DNA of 64,000 bases from Bemisia tabaci (Eukaryota > Arthropoda > Insecta > Hemiptera > Aleyrodidae). Made by a program: the position numbers and the translations under genes. The notes beneath the pieces are model-generated. The model had not been told where the DNA came from, made no database searches, and saw only the letters and a program-made list of their open reading frames with translations. The DNA lies in NCBI RefSeq assembly GCF_918797505.1, contig NC_092801.1:7006001-7070000 (forward strand), in the 5' to 3' direction. Positions 22,801 to 32,044 of this stretch are shown here, piece after piece. Numbering within the stretch: position 1 is the first letter of the stretch; each line of letters starts with the position of its first letter.

Positions 22801-24661
22801 CTGCACTTTCCTTTAAGAACAGTCGGCAACCTGTCCTCTGCCATTCTCTGAACATGACCGTACCATATATATAAATCTTTTTGTCATAATCTCATGCATG
22901 ATGATCGTTTGCAGTGGCGTGGCGATGTTTGCGATATATCAATTTATCCGCCATTTTTACCTATGAATGAGGATCAATACACAGGGCGTTTGCAACGAAT
23001 GTCTTAATATTCAATTCTTTACTATAACTTCAAATGGAGGAATATCGATAATTGATCACCAGCCTCCACTGATCTTCTGGGCTCCCATGTGCAACCGCAT
23101 GGGATTTATTCGGGACTCAATCCCTTCTTAAAATATCGGCAAATCTGCGCCAGAAATCGCCCATGTGTGAGTGTGTTTGTTGAAAACTTCGTCAACACAT
23201 GCAATATTTTACCTTCTATCGCTCGCCAAAATCCCTTGATGTTTGTCACAAATTTTTCTGTTTTTTGTGTTTTACAGGATGCTGGCAGTTCGTTCAGCTA
23301 TAATGTCTCATCCATAATTGTAGGCTCAGTCTGTGTAGCATTTACGTACCTCTCAACACTTATCATTGATAAACTGGGCCGAAGGGTTCTTCTTCTCTTT
23401 AGTAGCGTTGTCATGACAGGATGCACTTGCGGCTTGGGCGTATACTTTTATGCTCTGAGTCACAACTACGACATGTCACATGTTCAGGTAATAATTTTTC
23501 CAACTTTCTAAAGGAATTTTGTGAAGGACTTTGTGCTAAGCTGAAAATTCTTTACGAAAGAATAATTTTTAATTTCCAGTTTTGATAAAAATGATGTTTT
23601 GGAGAAGGAGAAAGGGGATACTGCCAGCGTCACAGAAAGCTTTAGCTTCTAATCCTGAAAACCCTTTATTTCCGCGAATTTTCCAAAGTGAAGCCACAAT
23701 TTGGTCCTCTTGTTCAAACTGTTCCTGCAGCACACACAGTTTTTTTTTCCGAATGAAAATTAATACTTTTTACAAAGCATCATAATGATGGCTAAAGGCA
23801 GAAAATGCATATCCCAATTGCAAGGTTTTAAAATCTCCAATCTTGTTTTATTTTCTTAAAGGAAGACTAAGTAGAGTCATTTCTCATCAATTTTCTGTGA
23901 TTTCTTTAGAATAAGTGAAACATTCATTGAAACTTTCAACAAAAACTGCCGATTAGCTCTGTTTAAAAAATTAAAAAACGAACATGGCCTCACACCATTG
24001 TAATTTCAGTACGCATTTTTTGACTCTAGCCATTGATATTCATTCAATCCACCACCCTTTTTTCTTGCAGTCTTCAAATTAGAAGATTCTTCCGTACAAT
24101 GAATTTCTCTGACCAAAATGATTCAGGATATAGCCCTGCCCTCTGAAGAGATAATGATGACTTTCAAAATGTTTTTTCCAAGAATTGAATACAATAAGTA
24201 ATGGAGTTTGGTTCTCATGTGAAAAAACAGAACATGAGAAATTTGAAACTTAGCAATCAGAATGCAATTTCCTGGTTTTATCATCGATTTTCTTTCACCT
24301 ATCTCTAATAAATCACTTCTTTTGTTTCCAGATTTTTCCAATTCTAAGTGTGTGTGGATTCATAGTGGCATTTTCCCTCGGTTTTGGCCCCATTCCATAC
24401 ATGCTGATCTCAGAAATATTTTCACCGCAAATCAAAGGGACCGCCAGTTCGATTGTTTGCCTCTTCAATTGGGTGTGTTGCTTCTTAGTGACAAAGTACT
24501 TCTGTATTTTATCCACCAGATTTGGGTCAGATGTAACGTTTGGAGCATTTAGTTTCCTATCGTTTCTCGGTATATTTTTTGTGTACTTTGTGATTCCTGA
24601 GACCAAGGGCAAGTCAATGGAAGAAATTCAATCACATCTTGCCGGTTCCGATGATTCATAA
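16869..24661 (+). CDS. Facilitated trehalose/sugar transporter, Tret1-like (MFS), 8 exons, frame broken by 1 nt in exon 4
   Basis: Major facilitator superfamily sugar porter of the insect Tret1-like group, expected to carry trehalose or hexoses across the plasma membrane by facilitated diffusion. Coding exons are 16869-16880, 17509-17617, 18381-18637, 19766-19943, 20889-21089, 21825-21971, 23278-23487 and 24332-24661; all introns are GT-AG and all phases fit. Corrected for one extra base in exon 4, the product is 480 residues, normal for the family. Signature motifs (corrected numbering): DILGRK 99-104, PESP 210-213, [12 protein letters not shown] 284-295, DKLGRR 332-337, GPIP 390-393 with a following E399, and PETKG 460-464. 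Twelve membrane segments are expected for the family; long hydrophobic runs are visible in every exon after the second. The start ATG (context CAACCATGG) is 12 nt before a consensus donor. Without correction the frame stops at 20984. The closest Tret1 paralogue and the true substrate cannot be set from sequence alone. Confidence 0.9.
16881..17508 (+). other. Tret1-like intron 1
   Basis: GT-AG, 628 bp. I see no repeat or conserved element in it. Confidence 0.7.
17509..17617 (+). CDS. Tret1-like exon 2 (cytoplasmic N-terminus)
   Basis: Acceptor TATTTCAG, donor GTGAGT; phase 0 in, phase 1 out. It encodes residues 5-40, ending [10 protein letters not shown], which matches the start of transmembrane segment 1 in Tret1-like proteins. 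The preceding short N-terminal tail is hydrophilic. Confidence 0.85.
17992..18344. repeat. MITE family H in Tret1-like intron 2
   Basis: Ends CCCAAGTAGCA and TGCTACTTGGG. The interior is full of ATCGCGAT, TTTATCGC and GATATATTGC words in both orientations, so it is nearly self-complementary throughout. Its right end is about 37 nt before the exon 3 acceptor. Confidence 0.75.
18381..18637 (+). CDS. Tret1-like exon 3 (TM1 to TM3)
   Basis: Acceptor ATTTTTCCAG, donor GTAAGG; phase 1 in, phase 0 out. It encodes residues 41-126: TM1 with [15 protein letters not shown], the first loop, the [15 protein letters not shown] stretch of TM2, and the loop 2-3 signature DILGRK. The acceptor lies only about 37 nt from the end of a MITE inserted in the preceding intron. 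Confidence 0.9.
19766..19943 (+). CDS. Tret1-like exon 4, carries a +1 frameshift
   Basis: Acceptor TTCAG, donor GTAAGT. The 178-nt length is not compatible with the phase-0 exons on both sides; 177 would be. The first 18 codons ([18 protein letters not shown]) match the family in phase 0. From about 19820 the family-like reading (TIICPMY..., then [13 protein letters not shown]) is in the next frame. One T too many in the TTT at 19817-19819 explains it. As written, translation goes out of frame and meets TAA at 20984 in exon 5. It could be an assembly or sequencing error, a heterozygous null allele, or a new pseudogene. All other exons are intact, which favours the first two. Confidence 0.85.
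20591..20768. repeat. MITE with GGGCTATCCAT / ATAAATTACGT-type ends
   Basis: AAGGGGCTATCCATCAAGTG at the left; GCTTTACGTAATTTATGAAAGGCC at the right is a diverged complement. The interior has TTTTTCAAACCCC. A common insect MITE layout; ends diverged. Confidence 0.5.
20889..21089 (+). CDS. Tret1-like exon 5 (TM6 and central loop)
   Basis: Acceptor TATTTCAG, donor GTGTGT (weaker than its neighbours); 67 codons, phase 0 both sides. It encodes TM6 followed by the PESP motif (210-213) and the hydrophilic central loop with [16 protein letters not shown], typical of sugar porters between TM6 and TM7. Confidence 0.88.
21090..21824 (+). other. Tret1-like intron 5
   Basis: GT-AG, 735 bp, AT-rich with a poly-T run near 21760. 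No repeat family recognised. Confidence 0.6.
21825..21971 (+). CDS. Tret1-like exon 6 (TM7)
   Basis: Acceptor CTAACCAG, donor GTAAGT; 49 codons, phase 0 both sides. It encodes the end of the central loop and TM7 with [12 protein letters not shown] (284-295), the family's QQ(L/F)SG(I/V)N sugar-binding segment. Confidence 0.9.
22912..23071. repeat. hAT-type MITE family G in Tret1-like intron 6
   Basis: CAGTGGCGTGGCGATG start and CAGCCTCCACTG end; flanking 8-mers ATCGTTTG and ATCTTCTG agree at 6 of 8. Same family as 24908 and 51594. Confidence 0.65.
23278..23487 (+). CDS. Tret1-like exon 7 (TM8 to TM9)
   Basis: Acceptor TTTTACAG, donor GTAATA; 70 codons, phase 0 both sides. It contains the second loop signature DKLGRR (332-337), the repeat counterpart of DILGRK in exon 3, flanked by two hydrophobic segments. 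Confidence 0.9.
24332..24661 (+). CDS. Tret1-like exon 8 (TM10 to C-terminus, stop TAA)
   Basis: Acceptor TTTGTTTCCAG. 109 codons plus TAA at 24659-24661. It encodes TM10 with [19 protein letters not shown]11, TM12, and the terminal [11 protein letters not shown] motif (from 460), then a short Ser/Asp tail. Confidence 0.92.
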   Translation: MFPILSVCGFIVAFSLGFGPIPYMLISEIFSPQIKGTASSIVCLFNWVCCFLVTKYFCILSTRFGSDVTFGAFSFLSFLGIFFVYFVIPETKGKSMEEIQSHLAGSDDS

Positions 24662-24907
24662 CGATAGAAGTATTGCAGGCTGAGTACCGGTGCAATTAGA
24701 GCTTCAAATCGAGAAATTTAGCTCATCTAGCAATATTTAAATATGTTGATGGCCAAAGTGCAGCGACATTCCCATTTGCGCCATTGCAGACTTCCTGTCA
24801 TACTTTAGTCATTCGGGAAACTAGTCAATGCAATTTCTTGGAACTTTCATCGATTTTTTCTCCTCAGAATATAAAACAGAAAAAAAAACAGGAAATTTTG
24901 AAACACC

Positions 24908-25071
24908 CGGTGGCGGGGCGTGCTTTGCGATATATCGATTGCTCTGCCCTTTAAACCTGTGAAAAAGGATCGATAAACAGGGTGTTCACAGCGAACACCT
25001 TAATAATCGGTTCTTAACCACAGCTTCAAATGGGGGAATATCGATAATCGATTAATTACGCCTCGCCACTG
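24908..25071. repeat. hAT-type MITE family G with perfect 8-bp duplication
   Basis: Begins CGGTGGCGGGGCGTG, ends CGCCTCGCCACTG. Both flanks are GAAACACC (24900-24907 and 25072-25079). Lies about 250 bp after the transporter stop codon. Confidence 0.85.
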
Positions 25072-25215
25072 GAAACACCCCATTGGAGATAAGTGGTTTC
25101 GCTCTTCGGCCATCAATACAACTGTTAAGCGAAGAAGGACCTTCAGCATAGAGGCAAATTTTTTGGTAGAAAAAAGTTTGCAGGGGTAGCTCGTATAATT
25201 CGAATTTGAGTTTTC

Positions 25216-25221
25216 AATAAA
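25216..25221 (+). promoter_or_regulatory. Candidate poly(A) signal for the Tret1-like gene
   Basis: AATAAA lies about 555 nt after the stop codon; a second AATAAA is at 25279. If either is used, the hAT-type MITE at 24908-25071 would be inside the 3' UTR. Nothing stronger was seen closer to the stop. Confidence 0.25.
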
Positions 25222-25634
25222 AGTGCCCTCAAGGATCACTGAAAATAACATGAGAGCAATCTCGTTCATTTTTGTGACAATAAACGGCGTAAATATTCTT
25301 TTTAGTCCAAAATTATGAGTGCTAAGCTCATCATGTTAAAACTGCTAATAGCTTTTCCGAAATAACTTTGTTTTTGGAGTTATGAACCTCGAATTATGAT
25401 GATTCTAGTTAGGTTCAACAAGTTTGGGCATTTTAACTTCAAATTATTAGTGAAACACCTTGGTATACCGCTATACCACCATTTAGATTTATTGGCTTTC
25501 ATATCCCGTTTTCAAAGGAAACTGAGCCTCTTTTAATTTTTGATATTTTTTGTTTTATCTTGGATTTAGAATAAAAAGGGAAGAAAAATCATCCTTGCCC
25601 TTCATCTCAAAGCCAGAAACTACAAAATTCTCAC

Positions 25635-26184
25635 AATGGGCCAGACAAGGTACGAATTTAAGCATTCTGATACATGATATTTAACCAAAATTTCACATAG
25701 AACACGAAGCGCACAACAAAAATTACCGAAATCAACTCCTTACAAAGATATTTAATGATTCCTGATGCGTGAATTCAAACCACCCGCCAATAAAACTCAA
25801 TGCTCTACGTGATTCACATCGCGCGTTGAACATTATTGTGACAGTCTCTGCTATATGAAAATCTGGCAACCTCAATCTTGACGCTTTGGCTCAGCTATAG
25901 CAAATTGCTTATAATTTGAACAACACATGGTGGGAAATGAACAGTGCTCGATTGAGAGGCTTGCTGAAACTGTTGTAGTGCGCGATTTGACTCACGTAGA
26001 GCTTTGAGTTCCTTGTGAGCGGGCAGTTCAAAATCCGCGTAACCAATGTGAAATAAAAAGGTTAATATCTTCGTCAGGAGTTAGTTTCAGTAATTTTCGT
26101 TGTGCGAATCGTGTTCTACGTGAAATTCTGATTAAGAAACCTGTATCAGAATGCTTGAATTTGTGCCTTGTCTAGTGGTCCATT
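25635..26184. repeat. Foldback family D
   Basis: Left arm from AATGGGCCAGACAAGGTACG, right arm ending CCTTGTCTAGTGGTCCATT; complementary over about 250 nt each. Also contains CAAATTGCTTATA and GTTGCCAGATTTT-type central words shared with the other copies. Confidence 0.82.
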
Positions 26185-26408
26185 GAGGTACTACAGAAGG
26201 TACCTCATTCTCATTCCTTTAAGCAACCCATGCAATTTCTCTTTGGCATTTAAGTTATGGACTGAATGCAGACGATTGATCTTCCAGTATGTTTAACTAA
26301 TATTCAAAACATGTATTTTAATTAGCTATAGCCAACAGGAGTGTAAGGCCGTGTCCAAACGAAAATTTGATAATGACTAGGTGACCTCTTCTTTTACCTT
26401 TACTATAG

Positions 26409-26528
26409 GAAGGAAATTTTATTAATCTTTCAAAAGAAGCTGAAAGAATTTTAGCCTGCTCTAAAGATGAAAACACCTTTAAGATCATGACCACAATGAT
26501 GATCGCTCGTATGCCAGAACGTCCTGAG
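26409..26528 (+). CDS. Candidate exon of an unidentified gene
   Basis: An acceptor-like CTATAG at 26403-26408 follows a CT-rich tract. The next 120 nt are open only in the first frame (EGNFINLSKEAERILACSKD at the start, MMIARMPERPE at the end) and run to CCTGAG|GTACAC, a moderate donor. The composition looks coding: charged, no low complexity, not part of any repeat found here. I do not recognise the family. No start codon or upstream exon was located. Its end phase (0) does not match the next candidate exon (needs 1), so an extra exon or a different donor (GTCCTG at 26521 would fit) is required. Confidence 0.35.
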
Positions 26529-27243
26529 GTACACTGGATTTTTCATTCTTCTCTTTGACAGAATTTTATGTTACAAGGAAATCAGTGAACATTCATAATT
26601 TGTGTTTTCTGAATGACTTCATCGTATCATTAGAAATTTTTACCGAAAGTATATCAAGCATAACAGTGATTAATTTAAGATATTCAATGTGTAACATGTA
26701 ATCTCCTGTCAGTTCCAACTGAGGAGAACCCTATTTTTCTTTTTTGCATTGTTCCTCACCATCGCTGTTTTTTTTAGGGACTTCATTTTTTTAAAATCAA
26801 ATTTTATTAAAATTTTTAAATTCATTGGAATTTTTCTCCATGATTAGACCAATAAAAATGGACTAGGTAATGAAATCACTTTTTTATTGAATTGTCCATT
26901 CCCAGTGTATTTTTATTATTTTAAGCATAATCATGTAGAGCTTTAAAGTTAAATTTGTTAGTTTTATGAAAATATATTTTATGATGAATGCATGATTGCT
27001 GTTGTGCGCAAGAATGCCCTTTCTTCTAGATTTTCCATTTTCTCCCCAACAGAAGTTTTTTATTGAATGGACATCAGAGAATATTCATTCTATATGCTCT
27101 TTGAATGACTTCATTATATATTTAGAAATGTTCACCAAGAGCTTAAGCATGATTGTGGACAGTGCCTCTTGTAAAAAAAGTTGCGTCTAAGCGGGGGAAA
27201 ATGAAAAATCTGAGTTGAGTGGCCTTCTTACTTTCGACAACAG

Positions 27244-27341
27244 GTGTGGTTACCTCATCTCTTGATCCTCCACAAATTGATCCCACATACAATAGGAAAT
27301 TGAGAGAGAAGGGAAGTATTGAGATGTTGTGCATCCTTCAT
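27244..27341 (+). CDS. Candidate exon of the same unidentified gene
   Basis: Acceptor CGACAACAG and a consensus donor GTAAGT. It is open in one frame only, entered in phase 1: VVTSSLDPPQIDPTYNRKLR, then EKGSIEMLCILH, ending in phase 0. It joins in phase to a short terminal exon at 27472. Not recognised; no repeat match in the window. Confidence 0.4.
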
Positions 27342-27471
27342 GTAAGTATTTTTTCCCCCTGTCCTGTTCATATCTGTGATTATTATTATTAAACGTTTAA
27401 GTGTAAAAAAATAATATTGTTTATGCCTATGTATTGACCCAATATTTTATTTGTTTGTCTTTATATTACAG

Positions 27472-27498
27472 CCATATATTTTCGTTACATTTCGTTGA
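27472..27498 (+). CDS. Candidate terminal exon of the same unidentified gene
   Basis: The acceptor TTTATATTACAG is followed in phase 0 by eight codons (PYIFVTFR) and TGA at 27496. Very short, so support is only the good acceptor and the matching phase with the exon ending at 27341. Confidence 0.25.
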   Translation, partial: PYIFVTFR

Positions 27499-28689
27499 TT
27501 TTTTTCCAAAACACACCTTTTTTTCAGTATGATTTAATTTAATGTGTGCAAACATATTAGCATGTTGACAACATCACTGGCGACTAATACGAGAGTTAAT
27601 TTTGAATTTCTAATTTCACTTGCATTTCACCATAAATGATCTGACTTTAGCACATGTTGTCCCATTTTCTTCTGTGTCTTACCTATTTTTTTCACCAAAT
27701 GAAAACCCAGCAACATTAATAACTGTCTCCAAATTGAATAAGCATATATTTTCTACGAACTAGGAAAAATTCAGAGAAAGTTTCAAGACATGCATTAAGT
27801 TGCTTAGTTGTTGCTTATGAGATTTTTCAACCCTAGCCATTGAAACGGATTTTAATAATATTCCATTTGGACTGCATTTTGCAATTTGGAACTATAAATT
27901 CTGGCTCTTCTGGAAAAACACTTATGTGCATAAGGAAACTAATGGCACAAACGTTGTTTTTAAATCGGGCTATAATTTATAGTTCCAAATTGCAAAATGT
28001 AGTCCATTTAGTAGTCACAACTTGCAATCCTAACATAGCATTAAGAAATGCCTGCATTTCTGAGGGTATGCAATCTTAGCGCGTTATAAGCATGAGAAAT
28101 TGCTTAAACGTCTTTTGAAGGAGATTCTACGGAGACAGGGCAACTTTAGCCTTCTTAGAACTTTTCCAGGTTCTTGAGGCCAGACAAAGTTTATTTAATC
28201 AAAGTGTATGCTATTGCAACCTTTACTGGCCGTAATCACGGCACATAACTAACCGCCTCACAATGTTGCTGCAACATGACTTTGATAAACGCAGCGAATT
28301 TTTATCACTCATACCTTCTTTGTCTCATAGCTTTCCAAGTATTAGTTGCAGTAGTTCAACACACTAGACAAGCATGCTTATACATTGACCTCCATCTCAA
28401 TGGGCGTGCATTCGCGCACGCAAAGAGGTCTTGTTTCACTAGTTCTTTGAACATGAATAGGGCCGTGATAATGTATTTTCTTTGAGGGGGCTTGATGACA
28501 GAGAAGTATTTGTGGCGGTTGCCAATTTGACGGGCATCAACTCATTTACTTGAGTCCTGTGCGCTAAATCCTCTCGAAAACTGGCGTTTCAGGAATTAAA
28601 TGGCGCACTTTAAGGGTGTAGAACGATTTAAACGCAGCTGTAGAAGCTTACAGCTTTTTAAACGGAGATTTTTCATGTCCGAAATGACT
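27499..28689. other. Intergenic stretch before the zinc-finger promoter
   Basis: One palindromic MITE (27866-28008); the remainder is AT-rich without a recognised gene or repeat. Confidence 0.5.
27866..28008. repeat. Palindromic MITE family Q
   Basis: GGACTGCATTTTGCAATTTG near 27869 and its complement ending 28008 bound about 140 bp. Related to 4038-4172. Confidence 0.65.
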
Positions 28690-29225
28690 TAATCGCGTTC
28701 GACGTGGCAACTGCGTTGGCTAGCAATCTTATAGCCGGCATGCGGCGGCCTGGGAATACAGATGGGCGGGGAGGGAGGGGGGAAATACATCGCATTGAAT
28801 TGAACTCGAAGTCTGTACGTGAAACTTCAACTCAGCAGAAACCCGGCGGCATTAACGTAAATCTGGTCTCGCTGCGCATGCCCCGAGTCGATAAAAGCAC
28901 TACATCTCGCGTCAGACGGTAAAAAAGTCCTCTTATCTGGTAATGGTTTTTTGGTTAGCTGCCATGCTGTTGTTGTACCACGGTCCCCTCCCACCCACCC
29001 GCTTTCTCTCCCCTTCCGTTGTATCCGTATCTCTATCCGGTGACTCCATATTGCCGTTCCTCGTTCGGTCCGTGCGCCTGTTTTTGCCTGTGCCTGCCAC
29101 CGCGCCGAGCCGTGAATTTATAACAAGTCAAGTTGTATTGTTGTAACTTCGCCCAATCCATAATTGAACTTTCGTGCATCCCAGCGTCTGGATTAATTAG
29201 CACGCCTGTGCAATCGTGCAAATTC
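28690..29225 (+). promoter_or_regulatory. Probable promoter region of the zinc-finger gene
   Basis: A stretch with clearly more C/G and CpG than the flanks, directly upstream of the candidate first exon and free of the repeats that fill the rest of the region. No clear TATA box near 29200. Inference from composition and position only. Confidence 0.35.
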
Positions 29226-29323
29226 CGCTACGGTTGTTGATTTAGTTTTCTGTTCGGTTGTCGAAGTGTCGTTTTCGTTCCTGTGAGTTCATTCGAGTTT
29301 CCATTTTGTATTGAATAATGACG
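29225..29323 (+). other. Candidate first (5' UTR) exon of the zinc-finger gene
   Basis: The exon ends ATAATGACG|GTGAGT, a consensus donor at 29324. The 400 bp upstream are richer in C, G and CpG than their surroundings, consistent with a promoter. The ATG at 29318 cannot start the main protein: spliced to 31992 it reads 18 codons to TGA. In the main frame the exon carries stops (TAA, TGA). The true 5' boundary is not visible; 29225 is nominal. Confidence 0.5.
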
Positions 29324-30341
29324 GTGAGTTACTAGATCCATTTTATTCCTAATCGATTGTCTGGGGGTATTTAGAAGTGGACATCTTCCAAATAACTCGA
29401 TTAGCAGTCAGATGACTAACACACTGTAGGCAGAGGCGTTTATTAGGCGAACTGTGAATCATTTAAATAGCCTGAGGAATACATGAACATAGATTGAGAG
29501 ATAATGAATGAGCCAATCACACCATGAATGATGTCTGAGACAGCTCAGAGCTGTATTCTTTGGACTTATTCATACCCAAATTTTCTGAGTTTTACCGAAA
29601 TGGTTTGATAATATTCTTTCTGTTTTCTGAATGATTTGATTTCTCTTCCGAACCTGGAATTCTCATTTTTAAATGCTGTGGATTTTCTGACGAAGGCTAG
29701 TGGAAGTAGGTCCCGAGGATTGTGTAAGAGGACAATAGCCTTTACTTTAAGGCATTCGAAAAGTAATGTAAGAGAGTGCACTTCTATTATCTGATGTTGC
29801 TTTCACTGTACATTTTAATCTGTTTATCACAGTTCATGCACAGTTTCAGCAATTCCGTATACGTCCCCTCATGTATTAGATATTTCAGGTAGACCAGTCT
29901 AATGGCTTGTCACTTGAAAGGGTCGATTCACCACTAATATCCAGTAAACTATCCTGTTCTGGATTTGAGCATTATGTTGCACTTTTCGAAAGCTCTATCA
30001 TTCAGAATTAATCTGTCAATGAATCTAATTACCGCTCTGAATTAGTTACTCTGCTCTACTGCTCAATTTTGGTCCATATTTATAATTTTCTGACTTTTTC
30101 CCATCAATGTTTCTATCATAAGGCTGTCTCTGTAGAAACATTTCCGGCTGTCTCAGGTTCCCATCTAGTGTATCAACAAGGTGATGTTTAGTTATTATTC
30201 CAAACTCTATGGTTTAATGAGAGGCCTTTAAAGCGCATTTACTTACATGCCTTTCATTTGATATGGATCAGGTTTAGGTCATTATTTTTTTTTCTCTTTT
30301 TTTTTTACCAATTTTCAAGTAGCCTACAGGGCTGATCCTAT

Positions 30342-30789
30342 GTTGAGGTGATTCATCAAAGTTTCTGACGTGGTTGAATTGACATGCGATATATCTCATT
30401 TATTATGTCAAAAATCATGGCAGATTTTGAATTTTAAGCCCCAAAGAGGATGACAGTCCGTGTTAATGAGCCCTGAGTCATTCAAAATTTAGCAGAATTA
30501 AAAATTAGCAGAATTCAGAGATGTGAAAGCGGAATTCTGTTAGGAGAAAAACTTTGCATTCGATTAAAAAATTGATGACTGTATTGAATGCGAAGGTTTT
30601 TTTTCAAACAAGATTCTGCTTTCATTTCGCTGAATTTTGACAAATTCTTGGTTTAAAATGATTCTTTAGGTTCATGCGCAGGGGCCATCATCCCCTCTTT
30701 GGCCAAAAATTTTGAATCTGCCCAGATTTTTGACGCAATCATTGCGATATATTGCTTGCCAGTTTGACCTTGCTAGAAAAATCACCTAA
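30342..30789. repeat. Palindromic family F, diverged copy
   Basis: TTGAGGTGATTCATC at the left and AAATCACCTAA at the right; the centre has TTTGCATTCGAT and TGAATGCGAAGG. 448 bp, the same length as the copy at 61141. Lies in the first intron of the zinc-finger gene. Confidence 0.6.
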
Positions 30790-30824
30790 ATGTGCGAGCT
30801 CCAGGCGACCACTCCCTGAGACCA

Positions 30825-30905
30825 TCAAACTCAGGTCACCTGTCTGGGAATCAAACCTGGTACTTCTTGGGCGCAAAGCCAGCGCTACATATCCACATAG
30901 AGTCA
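30825..30905 (-). repeat. tRNA-derived SINE fragment
   Basis: On the minus strand TAGCGCTGGCTTTGCGCCC resembles an A-box region and CCAGGTTTGATTCCC a B box, correctly ordered. No complete cloverleaf. Confidence 0.5.
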
Positions 30906-31991
30906 TAATGTAAGTGGGAAAGCTAGCGCTACTTTTAAGCATTTTCCAGGTCCTGAATTCCAAGACTCCTGTGTGACGCCGGGTCACTATTTGATACATG
31001 ACCGATTGTTTGCAATAAACGAGTGCCCAGCCATCTAATGTAAACAAAGGAGGTAGGAATTACCACATATTCCACTCCGCAATTTTGGATTGAACGTGTA
31101 TCGAAAAAGTGACCCGAGCTTGGCGCACACCGGACGCGAAACTCATCGAGCAGGACATGGCGCCAGCTCTCCCATTTATTCTATGACCCTATTTACTCTA
31201 TGCATAACCATTACACCACAGGATGTTGACAGAGGAAGTTTTCCTTTTTGTCCTAATTTGCAATACCGATTGGGTGGAAAGTGTTCGAAAAAGTTTTAAG
31301 TTGGTTAGCCTACATTTCCGTTTACCCTGGTTGACAATACATACTCTGGTATAGAAAATGTACAAGCGTTCAAGATCCCTCACCGGTGCATGGTGCAGGA
31401 AATTTTTGGATGAAAACTTTCTGAGCTAAAAATGAGACATAAATTGAGAAGGATTTTTTAAATTCTTTGGCCTAGTGCGTTTCTACCATCCATCCGAAAG
31501 ATTCCGATAAAATGAATCCTCTGCAAGGAACTCAGAAATCTTGCAATGGAAGAAGGTGTAGACCTTCTTTGTTTGAATTTGATTGGAACCAGAGGCGGTT
31601 AAAACAAGGGAGGACACCCCGAAAGAAAAATGTTGATAAATGCATGTGGTATAAAAATGAGCAAAGTTCTAACCACCTCAATCAAGTGATGCAGTGACCT
31701 GTCACCCATGAACCTTCCTAAATCCTTCTGGTTTGGGGACGCACAAACAATAGTTGTAGAGATGCGGGTGACCAGCCAATAGCAAATTAAACGGCTGTAT
31801 GTCATCTTCATGAGTCAGTTTTTTTTTCCTTCTTTTTTTTGTACCAATAATTTTTAGTGATCTTGTACCAAATTAATAATATTCACATTAAGATTCAATT
31901 TATGATTGAAATTAGGGTGCTCTGATATGTGTTTATATACTTGTCTAGATATTTATTTGTTATATTCATATTTTTCTTTCGGTTTTTCCAG

Positions 31992-32044
31992 ATGCAAACC
32001 AGCGATGTCAGTTTCATCACCAACGGAATCTATTCCAACTGATG
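31992..32044 (+). CDS. Zinc-finger gene exon 2, with probable start codon at 32005
   Basis: Acceptor TTTTTCCAG, donor GTGAGT. In the frame that continues into exon 3, the first ATG is at 32005 (MSVSSPTESIPTDG). Upstream in that frame, exon 1 has stops. 13 codons plus one base; phase 1 out. The start is inferred from the frame; an undetected alternative 5' exon could change it. Confidence 0.65.
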
